Shown here: piece by piece, positions 1-5,017 of the stretch
How the letters are laid out: every line of letters starts with the position of its first letter
How positions within the stretch are numbered: the stretch's first letter is position 1
Assembly (NCBI GenBank): GCA_021811745.1
Contig: JAJZNH010000615.1
Coordinates: forward strand, 1-5,017
DNA length: 5,017 bases
DNA from: Acidobacteriota bacterium
GTDB lineage: Bacteria; Acidobacteriota; Terriglobia; Terriglobales; Acidobacteriaceae
Direction: 5' to 3'
Made by a program: the position numbers and the translations under genes
Notes under the pieces: model-generated
What the model saw: the letters and a program-made list of their open reading frames with translations, nothing else
The model's database searches: none
What the model was told of the DNA's origin: nothing

Positions 1-29
1 GATGGATCAGGTTCTGGTGCGGGTTGCAT
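1..29 (-). CDS. Possible 5' end of a divergent gene, cut by the left edge
   Basis: Only nine codons are visible, reading MQPAPEPDP before the edge, so no function can be assigned. The start is the ATG inside the CATATG palindrome at 27-32. A strong purine-rich Shine-Dalgarno, GAGGAGG, lies at 39-33 on the minus strand. Its spacing to the ATG is tight (3 nt, or 4-5 nt if only part of the motif pairs). A Pro/Ala-rich start of this kind is common in real N-termini. The placement would make the 244 bp up to base 273 a divergent promoter region. A chance SD-ATG pair cannot be excluded, because another minus-strand frame here is also open to the edge. Confidence 0.3.
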
Positions 30-118
30 ATGCCTCCTCGTAACTGCTGGCCAGCGCGTTGCACGTGTGTCGGATGAGCTTGAGCCGGCTCCGATGCCAG
101 CCGCAGTTGGTCACCGCA

Positions 119-124
119 ATCATA
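119..124 (-). promoter_or_regulatory. Candidate -10 box for the leftward divergent gene
   Basis: The minus strand reads TATGAT here, five of six matches to the sigma-70 -10 consensus. It lies about 90 bp upstream of the possible leftward start at base 29. No convincing -35 box is present: the best hexamers around 141-147 match only about three of six positions. This is a weak call that depends on the leftward gene being real. Confidence 0.2.
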
Positions 125-236
125 GAACAGTGCGGCCTCCTCTAACGTGATCGGGTTGCGAAGGGCGCTGGCCTGTCCGTCGCCACTGCCGCAGGACATG
201 GCGCTGGAAACCATGAGCGCCGCTGTCCCGCGCACG

Positions 237-242
237 TATAAT
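237..242 (+). promoter_or_regulatory. Candidate -10 box (TATAAT) for the GH116 gene
   Basis: This is a perfect TATAAT, 31 bp upstream of the GTG start of the glycosidase gene. It would place the transcription start near 249 and give a leader of about 25 nt that carries the Shine-Dalgarno. The -35 region at normal spacing (about 213-219, ATGAGC/TGAGCG) is poor. Expression may therefore depend on an activator, or the match may be fortuitous. In such GC-rich DNA an exact TATAAT at this distance is nonetheless suggestive. Confidence 0.5.
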
Positions 243-261
243 TCGTTGACGTGCCGTAGCG

Positions 262-268
262 AAGGAGG
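262..268 (+). promoter_or_regulatory. Shine-Dalgarno site of the GH116 gene
   Basis: AAGGAGG lies 5 nt before the GTG at 274. The next in-frame start, ATG at 286, would be 17 nt away, which is too far. This site therefore decides for the GTG start. Confidence 0.75.
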
Positions 269-273
269 GGGGC

Positions 274-3015
274 GTGACGAAGAAGATGACACTGGATCGC
301 CGGAATTTTCTGAAGCAGGCAGCAGGAGCAGTGGGCGCGGCGGGCGCGGTGGCGCAGGCGCAGCACTGGAGCGGCGTGAAAGCAGCGGAAGAATCCAGAT
401 CAGGATCAATGCCCGGCGCCGGAAGCGAGGAAGTCAATTATCCGCGCCGGTTTGCTGGACGGCACCTGAAGATGATCTCGTTTCCGCTGGGCGGCGTGAC
501 CGCGGGCAGCCTGGGCCTGGGCGGACGCGGACAGCTTACGGACTGGGAGATCTTCAATCGGCCAAACAAGGGATTCCGGCCGGCATATGGCTTTCCGGCG
601 ATCTGGGCGCAGAGCGGAAGCGCGAAGCCGGTAGCGCATGTGCTGGAGGCGCGCATTCTGCCGCCGTATGAAGGCGCGAGCGGGCTGGGATCGAACAACG
701 CTCCGGGATTGAGCCGGCTGGAGTCGGCGGAGTTTACGGGCGAGTATCCGCTGGCGCACATCGATTTTGAAGACCGCACGCTGCCGGTGAAGGTCGAACT
801 CGATGCCTTCTCGCCGTTCATTCCGCATGAGCCGGACGATTCGGGATTGCCGGTGGCGATTCTGCGCTATCGCGTGAGCAATCCTGGGGTTGCAGCTGCC
901 CGGGTGAGTATTGCGTTCTCGATCGAGAACCCGGTGCATACCGGTGAAGACGCGCGGATGGCGGCCAGGCAGAGGGAAGGCGAGGGACGGAAGAACGAGT
1001 ATCGAACGGGAGACGGATTAGCCGGGCTGGTGATGAGCAATCCGCAACTTGCGGCGGACGACCCGATGGCCGGGGAGTTTGTGCTGGCGGCAACGCCGGA
1101 GCCGGGCACAGGCGTGTCGCACTGGGCGGGCTGGCCCGCCGGGCGCTGGTGGAATTCGCCGCTCTTGTTCTGGGACCAATTTTCGAAGACAGGAACGCTG
1201 GGTGCGCAGCCCGAGCCATACAACTCGGTAGGCGTGCTTTGCCTCGAAAGGACGATTCCGGCGGGCAAGGCCGCGAGCTTTCAGTTTCTGCTGGGCTGGC
1301 GCTTTCCGAACCGTACGCCGGAGTGGTGCGGGTGGGGGGCGACGCCGGGCGCGGGCAAGACGATCATAGGGAACTACTATGCTGTGCGCTTCAAGGACGC
1401 ATGGGAGGCGGTGAGCTACGCGGCAACTAATCTGGAAAGTCTGGAAGCGCGCACACGCAGCTTTGCCACGGCTCTGCGCGAGAGCACGCTGCCCGCGGTG
1501 GTGAAGGAGGCGGCGAGCGCAAACCTCTCCACGCTGGCGAGCACGACCTGCTTTCGCACCGCGGATGGCGAGTTTCACGGCTTCGAAGGCAGCAATGACA
1601 AGCAAGGCTGCTGCTTTGGCAACTGCACGCACGTGTGGAACTACGAAACGGCGACGACGTTTTTGTTCCCCTCGTTTGCGCGCTCGCTGCGACGGGCTGC
1701 ATTCGGCTACTCGATGGACGAGGAGGGCGCGATTCATTTTCGCCAGATGCTGCCGGACGGCATTGCCCGGTCAGGGGTTGCGGCGGCAGACGGACAGATG
1801 GGGCAGATCATGCACGCCTATCTGGACTGGAAGCTCTCAGGGGATGAGGCTCTGCTGAAGGCGACCTGGCCACGAGCGAAGAAGGCGCTGGAGTTTGCGT
1901 GGGTCCCGGGCGGTTGGGATACCAATCGCGATGGTGTGATGGAGGGCGTGCAGCACAATACCTATGACGTGGAGTTCTACGGGCCGAACCCGATGTGCGG
2001 CATTTATTATCTGGGGGCGCTGCGCGCCGCGGAAGAGATGGCGCGCGCGGCTGGTGATGCATCTTCGGCCGCTACGTACCGAAGACTCTACGAGAATGGC
2101 AGCCGCTGGATCGACGCCAACCTCTTCAACGGCCAGTACTATATCCAGCAGGTGCGCGGATACAGCAGGGATGAGATTGCGAAAGACCTGCGCAGCGATA
2201 TGGGCTCAGAGAATACCGAGCATCCGGAATATCAGATGGGAGCTGGATGCCTGGTGGATCAGCTTGTGGGCCAGTACCTGGCCGGCATCGGCGGACTGGG
2301 CGCGCTGGTTGAGCCGGAGAAGATCCGCGCGACGCTTGCGTCTATTTACCGCTACAACTACAAGCGCAGCCTGGCGCAGCACGACAACACCGAGCGAACC
2401 TTTGCCCTGAATAATGAAGCGGCGCTGGTGATCTGCGACTACGGCAAGGTTCAACGGCCGCGGATTCCTTTTCCGTACTTCGCTGAAACCATGACCGGCT
2501 TTGAATACACGGCGGCGGTGCTGATGATGGACTGGGGCATGGTGGAGCAGGGACTGGAGTGCGTGCACAATACGCGCATGCGCTACGACGGCGAGAAGCG
2601 GAACCCGTGGGATGAAGCCGAGTGCGGTCACCACTATGCGCGGGCGATGGCGGCGTGGTCCGCGATCGCTGTATTGAGCGGATTCAGCTATGACGGAGTG
2701 AAGGCGTCGCTGGTTGCCGTTCCATTGGTCGCACATGCGAACTTCCAGTCCCTGTGGGCCACGGGAACGGGTTGGGGAACGTTTGCGCTGCGGCGACAGG
2801 CGGGTGGCACGCTCTTCACGGTCAAGGTTCTGGAGGGTTCGCTCAACTGCCGCTCGTGCGAGATTGCCGCGCCGGGCACCGACGCTGCCGCGCAAAGCGG
2901 CGGAAGGGCGGTGGCGAGCCACGTGAGCCGGCGCAATGATCGAATGGTTGTCACGCTCGGCAAAGCGCTGCGGCTCGATCAACAGAGCGAGCTGCAGATC
3001 GAGGTGCAAGCGTGA
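274..3015 (+). CDS. Tat-exported GH116 glycoside hydrolase (beta-glucosidase / glucosylceramidase-like)
   Basis: The 913-residue protein is predicted to hydrolyse beta-linked glucosides (or xylosides) with retention. GH116 includes human GBA2 and bacterial and archaeal beta-glucosidases; the substrate here cannot be read from sequence. Residues 7-15 (LDRRNFLKQ) form a twin-arginine motif. An Ala/Gly-rich core to about 26 and an AQA signal peptidase site near 27-29 follow, so export of a folded enzyme is expected. There is no lipobox. A Gly/Ser linker (about 43-53) leads to the N-terminal Glyco_hydr_116N beta domain (about 67-395), with FPLGGVTAGSLGLGG at 70-84. The DUF608-type (alpha/alpha)6 catalytic domain spans about 405-803. 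By alignment from memory with GBA2 (E527 and D677), E438 in GFEG is the likely nucleophile and D565 in NTYD the likely acid/base. Late motifs are ETMTGFEY (738-745) and NPWDEAECGHHYARAM (777-792). About 110 residues follow as a probable beta-rich tail. Start GTG is chosen by its Shine-Dalgarno. No truncation or frameshift is seen. Family call is firm; specificity is open. Confidence 0.93.
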   Translation: MTKKMTLDRRNFLKQAAGAVGAAGAVAQAQHWSGVKAAEESRSGSMPGAGSEEVNYPRRFAGRHLKMISFPLGGVTAGSLGLGGRGQLTDWEIFNRPNKGFRPAYGFPAIWAQSGSAKPVAHVLEARILPPYEGASGLGSNNAPGLSRLESAEFTGEYPLAHIDFEDRTLPVKVELDAFSPFIPHEPDDSGLPVAILRYRVSNPGVAAARVSIAFSIENPVHTGEDARMAARQREGEGRKNEYRTGDGLAGLVMSNPQLAADDPMAGEFVLAATPEPGTGVSHWAGWPAGRWWNSPLLFWDQFSKTGTLGAQPEPYNSVGVLCLERTIPAGKAASFQFLLGWRFPNRTPEWCGWGATPGAGKTIIGNYYAVRFKDAWEAVSYAATNLESLEARTRSFATALRESTLPAVVKEAASANLSTLASTTCFRTADGEFHGFEGSNDKQGCCFGNCTHVWNYETATTFLFPSFARSLRRAAFGYSMDEEGAIHFRQMLPDGIARSGVAAADGQMGQIMHAYLDWKLSGDEALLKATWPRAKKALEFAWVPGGWDTNRDGVMEGVQHNTYDVEFYGPNPMCGIYYLGALRAAEEMARAAGDASSAATYRRLYENGSRWIDANLFNGQYYIQQVRGYSRDEIAKDLRSDMGSENTEHPEYQMGAGCLVDQLVGQYLAGIGGLGALVEPEKIRATLASIYRYNYKRSLAQHDNTERTFALNNEAALVICDYGKVQRPRIPFPYFAETMTGFEYTAAVLMMDWGMVEQGLECVHNTRMRYDGEKRNPWDEAECGHHYARAMAAWSAIAVLSGFSYDGVKASLVAVPLVAHANFQSLWATGTGWGTFALRRQAGGTLFTVKVLEGSLNCRSCEIAAPGTDAAAQSGGRAVASHVSRRNDRMVVTLGKALRLDQQSELQIEVQA

Positions 3016-3093
3016 ACTCACGGCCGGCGCGCGAAAACCTGGGTTGAGGTTCGCAAAGACGCCAGATTGGGCCGAGTGAACCAAATCATGTAC

Positions 3094-3113
3094 CGGTGAT
3101 CCACCGCTTTTTT
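3094..3113 (+). terminator. Probable rho-independent terminator after the GH116 gene
   Basis: The arms CGGTG (3094-3098) and CACCG (3102-3106) enclose a 3-nt ATC loop. One C and then six T (3108-3113) follow. The stem is only 5 bp, but it is GC-rich, and the hairpin plus U-tract order is correct for the plus strand. It lies about 80 bp after the glycosidase stop and separates that gene from the HTH-TPR gene. Confidence 0.6.
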
Positions 3114-3157
3114 GTTGCAGCGGCGGTTACGGTCTGCTTATCCACGCAAACTCTTGG

Positions 3158-3163
3158 CATAAT
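3158..3163 (+). promoter_or_regulatory. Weak candidate -10 box for the HTH-TPR gene
   Basis: CATAAT matches five of six positions of TATAAT and lies downstream of the probable terminator. Its -35 region is poor; the hexamers around 3132-3142 match weakly. If it is used, transcription would begin near 3170, giving a leader of about 130 nt that contains the 13-bp repeats and the palindrome. Confidence 0.3.
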
Positions 3164-3228
3164 CTTGAGCAAGAGCGGTTCCTCCGTAACTGTTCCACGA
3201 GCTACGTCCAGGACCTGAGCCAGAAATT

Positions 3229-3267
3229 CGAGTTCGGAAACCGAGTTCAGAACGCGAGTTCAAGCCC
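3229..3267 (+). repeat. Three tandem 13-bp direct repeats (CGAGTTC core)
   Basis: CGAGTTC occurs at 3229-3235, 3242-3248 and 3255-3261, exactly 13 bp apart. The units are CGAGTTCGGAAAC, CGAGTTCAGAACG and CGAGTTCAAGCCC, so the first 7 bp are invariant and the remaining 6 bp diverge. The array ends 6 bp before GTG 3274 and 36 bp before GTG 3304. It could be a set of operator half-sites for autoregulation or simply a small tandem duplication; the sequence alone does not decide. Confidence 0.7.
3250..3261. promoter_or_regulatory. GAAC-N4-GTTC palindrome, SOS-box-like operator candidate
   Basis: GAACGCGAGTTC is a perfect inverted repeat of GAAC/GTTC with a 4-bp spacer. That is the core of the LexA/DinR (Cheo-type) box known from Gram-positive bacteria. 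It overlaps repeat units two and three. The same stretch also contains GTTC-A-GAAC at 3245-3253, so the half-sites occur in both orders. Whether LexA of this lineage recognises such a site is not known from this window, and neighbouring genes are not classic SOS genes. It may instead bind the HTH-TPR protein itself. Confidence 0.3.
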
Positions 3268-3289
3268 GAGGCCGTGCCGTATCAACTGT

Positions 3290-3294
3290 GGGAG
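3290..3294 (+). promoter_or_regulatory. Shine-Dalgarno deciding the HTH-TPR start at GTG 3304
   Basis: GGGAG lies 9 nt before GTG 3304. The upstream GTG at 3274 has only a GAGG at 2 nt spacing, which is too close. This favours 3304 as the translation start. Confidence 0.5.
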
Positions 3295-3303
3295 CACGCA
3301 AGA

Positions 3304-4254
3304 GTGATCAGTTATAGCCGCGAGGATGTACTACGGATCTTGCAGATCAGTTCCCGCCAGTTGCAGGGGTGGGAGCGAGCCGGATTGATTCCTCAACAGC
3401 AGGCCTACACATTCCAGGATCTTGGGCAGTTGCGAACTCTGCGCGCGCTGCGCGCGGAGGATGTGCCTGCTTCCTCGATCCGGCACTCGATTCTGGCGAT
3501 GAAGGCGGTGGCCGGGATGCAGAACCCGCTGCTGGAGGCATCGCTGGTACGGGCAGGGACACGGCTTGCCTTCCGCCACAGCGGCGCCATGGTGGATCCC
3601 ATCCGGCGCCAGTTGCTTTTCGACTTCGAGCGCGCCGAGCGTAAGGAGGGAGCGGAGCGGCCGACGGTGCTGTCAGAGGCTTCGCCGTTGCGGCGAGCGG
3701 CCGCGGCGGATGCGCGTGGAGTACAGAACCGCTTTTTAGAGGCCGTGCAGGCTGAGGAAGCTGGTGAGAAGCAGCGGGCCATTGCTCTTTATGAAGAGAT
3801 TGTGAAGATTGACCCGAAGTATGCGGCTGCCTACATCAACCTGGGCACGGTGTACTTTCATCTGCAACAATACGGCCGCGCTGAGGAGTACTATCGCCAT
3901 GCTACCGAAGCCGATCCGGGATACGTGCTGGCCTACTTCGATCTGGGGAACGTGCTGGATGAGCTGGAGCGGCTGGATGAATCGATTGCCGCGTATAGCC
4001 GGGCGGTGGAACTCTCGCCGCGCTACGCCGATGCTCACTATAATCTGGCGCTGGCCTATGAACGCAAAGGCCAACAGCGCCAGGCCCTGCGCCACTGGCA
4101 CGCATACCTGCGGGTGGATAACCGCGGCCCGTGGGCCGAGCACGCGCGAGGGCAGATCCGCAAGATTCTGAAGCTCGAAGGGCTCTCCGTGGCCTGGCGC
4201 GCAGAGCAGTTTGTACCGCGGTGCAAGGGAACTGCGGCGCTGAAGCTGGTGTAA
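3304..4254 (+). CDS. MerR-type HTH protein fused to four TPR repeats, putative transcriptional regulator
   Basis: This predicted 316-residue cytoplasmic protein has no signal peptide or membrane segment. Residues 4-30 form a MerR-like helix-turn-helix, with SREDVLRIL, then SSRQLQGWERAGLIP. A wing follows, starting at YTFQDL (35-40), with a following helix to about 70. A linker at 86-109 includes AFRHSGAMVDPIRRQLLFDF. Four 34-residue tetratricopeptide repeats follow at about 140-173, 174-207, 208-241 and 242-275, each ending in a D-P/S-P/D-N type turn. A basic tail of about 40 residues closes the protein. MerR proteins normally carry a small-molecule effector domain at this place; here TPRs, which bind proteins or peptides, stand instead. 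The inferred role is DNA binding controlled by a protein partner; target and partner are unknown. Start 3304 is chosen because its Shine-Dalgarno is better and the HTH begins directly after it. GTG 3274 would add ten residues. Probable terminator upstream and repeats in the leader suggest its own, perhaps autoregulated, transcription. Confidence 0.85.
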   Translation: MISYSREDVLRILQISSRQLQGWERAGLIPQQQAYTFQDLGQLRTLRALRAEDVPASSIRHSILAMKAVAGMQNPLLEASLVRAGTRLAFRHSGAMVDPIRRQLLFDFERAERKEGAERPTVLSEASPLRRAAAADARGVQNRFLEAVQAEEAGEKQRAIALYEEIVKIDPKYAAAYINLGTVYFHLQQYGRAEEYYRHATEADPGYVLAYFDLGNVLDELERLDESIAAYSRAVELSPRYADAHYNLALAYERKGQQRQALRHWHAYLRVDNRGPWAEHARGQIRKILKLEGLSVAWRAEQFVPRCKGTAALKLV

Positions 4255-4277
4255 TTCGGGCAGATTGATAAAACATT

Positions 4278-4306
4278 GCCGGCTCGATCTCTTCGCGTGC
4301 GCCGGC
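4278..4306 (-). terminator. Inverted repeat between convergent genes, candidate mmuM terminator
   Basis: GCCGGC at 4278-4283 and again at 4301-4306 can pair across a 17-nt loop. On the minus strand the second arm is followed by AATGTTTTATC, giving a short U-tract 3 nt on. A competing hairpin, GCGCC/GGCGC with a 4-nt loop at 4299-4312, overlaps the mmuM stop codon. The long loop and interrupted T-run make this weak. No T-run serves the plus-strand gene. Confidence 0.35.
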
Positions 4307-4311
4307 TGGCG

Positions 4312-5017
4312 CTACTTCACGGCAGAGTGCGCTGCTGCTTGTGCGATTTGGCGAATATGCGCGGGGCGCGTGCGGCAGCAGCCGCCGACGAGCTGCGCGC
4401 CGGCGGCAAACCATTCGGTCGCCATGGAACCGAACTCCGCCGGATCGCTGGTGCCGGTCCAGCATCGATTGGCCGCATCCCAGCCCTCACCGGAATTTGG
4501 ATACGCGAGCACCGGCTTGTCCGAGGCGGCGCGCAACTCGGCAATGAGCGGCGGCAGCCATGCCGGAGGAACGCAGTTGGCGCCGATGGCAACGGTTTGC
4601 GGGAACCGGGCGACAGCGGCAGCACAGTCGCGCAGCGGCTCGCCATGCGCGGTGTGCTGAGCATCGCGGCAGGTAAAGCTGAACCAGGCACGCATCGCGG
4701 GCCACGGGGCCAGTGCTTCACCGATGGCATAGGCTTCTTCAAGCGATGGCAGGGTTTCAAAGGCCAGTAAGTCAGGAGCTTGCTCTCGGGCGGAATCGGC
4801 AAAGATGCGGATGCGCTGGCGATGGAACCCAACCAATTCGCTATAGGAGCAGGCGTAGTTGCCGTGATATTCGGCGCCGTTATGGAGCGCTGCCCCGTAG
4901 GGGCCAAGCGACCCGGCGATGAGTATGCGGCGGCCGGGGAACTCCGCGGCGGCGGAGCGCGCCAGCGCCACCGATTTAAGCAGTGCCGCATCGGCACGGT
5001 CCGGCGGCAGGCCGATC
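4312..5017 (-). CDS. mmuM: Homocysteine S-methyltransferase, N-terminus missing at the right edge
   Basis: The enzyme transfers a methyl group from S-methylmethionine (or, less well, S-adenosylmethionine) to homocysteine, yielding methionine in the cytoplasm. About 234 C-terminal residues are visible and the frame stays open to the edge. The E. coli enzyme has about 310 residues, so roughly 70 N-terminal residues lie outside. Family signatures are clear: LIAGSLGPYGAAL with EYHGNY (glycine-rich loop), LLAFETLPSLEEA, the first zinc ligand in AIGANC (Cys codon 4575-4573), AYPNSGEGWD, and the paired zinc cysteines in GGCCRT (codons 4380-4375). All three zinc ligands are present, so it should be active. 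A GTG at 4971 is in frame, but it is unlikely to be the start because homology-like sequence (GLPPDRADAALLKS) continues upstream. It converges on the HTH-TPR gene with a 57-bp gap. A betaine- or cobalamin-dependent methyltransferase is less likely given the SLGPYG/YPNSGE pattern. Confidence 0.9.
   Translation of the reverse strand, partial: IGLPPDRADAALLKSVALARSAAAEFPGRRILIAGSLGPYGAALHNGAEYHGNYACSYSELVGFHRQRIRIFADSAREQAPDLLAFETLPSLEEAYAIGEALAPWPAMRAWFSFTCRDAQHTAHGEPLRDCAAAVARFPQTVAIGANCVPPAWLPPLIAELRAASDKPVLAYPNSGEGWDAANRCWTGTSDPAEFGSMATEWFAAGAQLVGGCCRTRPAHIRQIAQAAAHSAVK

Noticed and set aside
2..43. Plus-strand frame ending VLVRVAYASS and a stop at 41-43, possibly the tail of an upstream gene
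   Set aside because: Only 13 residues are visible and no family can be recognised. It competes with the minus-strand start signal and cannot be supported.
7..123. Small minus-strand open frame of 38 codons (MIAVTNCGWH...) preceded by AGAGGAGG
   Set aside because: The purine-rich motif is 12 nt from the ATG, too far for normal use. The peptide has no recognisable feature, and it would overlap the better-placed start at base 29.
246..251. TTGACG, five of six matches to a -35 box
   Set aside because: It lies downstream of the TATAAT. At proper spacing it would face the G-rich Shine-Dalgarno region, with no -10 box.
1018..1737. Minus-strand open frame (239 codons) inside the GH116 gene
   Set aside because: Antisense shadow covering the catalytic core; the composition is Arg/Ala-rich and no family is recognised.
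2206..3084. Long minus-strand open frame (292 codons) opposite the 3' part of the GH116 gene
   Set aside because: It is antisense to a well-conserved coding region, its product is Arg/His-rich with no recognisable domain, and it is expected from GC-rich codon bias.
3138..3146. TTATCCACG, one mismatch from a DnaA box
   Set aside because: A single imperfect site without an AT-rich stretch or further boxes nearby does not support an origin or DnaA control.
4265..4770. Plus-strand open frames opposite mmuM
   Set aside because: The minus strand carries clear homocysteine methyltransferase motifs with all zinc ligands. The plus-strand products are low-information Arg/Ala/Gly sequences.

Overview
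The window is GC-rich bacterial DNA with good Shine-Dalgarno sites and several GTG starts. Two features suggest a soil-type Acidobacteriota (Terriglobia-like) chromosome: a Tat-exported GH116 glycoside hydrolase and a MerR-type helix-turn-helix fused to tetratricopeptide repeats. This assignment rests on remembered family distribution, not on a marker gene. I see no mobile element, tRNA, rRNA or CRISPR array.

Layout. Bases 1-273 are mostly non-coding. At the extreme left a minus-strand gene may begin at base 29, read away from the window. The rest looks like a divergent control region, with a perfect TATAAT box at 237-242 and a strong Shine-Dalgarno at 262-268. Bases 274-3015 (+) encode a 913-residue, Tat-signal-bearing GH116 enzyme of the beta-glucosidase / non-lysosomal glucosylceramidase type. 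A short hairpin followed by six T (3094-3113) probably ends that transcript. The spacer up to 3303 carries three 13-bp direct repeats and an overlapping GAAC-N4-GTTC palindrome. Bases 3304-4254 (+; alternative start 3274) encode the MerR-HTH/TPR protein. After a 57-bp convergent spacer with an inverted repeat, 4312-5017 (-) holds the C-terminal three quarters of a homocysteine S-methyltransferase (mmuM), cut by the right edge.

Functional links. The three genes look like separate transcription units: a terminator lies between the first two, and the third is convergent. The glycosidase is predicted to release glucose or a similar sugar from beta-glycosides outside the cytoplasmic membrane. MmuM makes methionine from homocysteine in the cytoplasm. 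The HTH-TPR protein is a putative regulator of unknown target. Nothing in the sequence ties the three into one pathway. The most interesting parts are the HTH-TPR fusion with its repeat/palindrome leader, and the distinct Cys-rich active-site segment of the GH116 enzyme.
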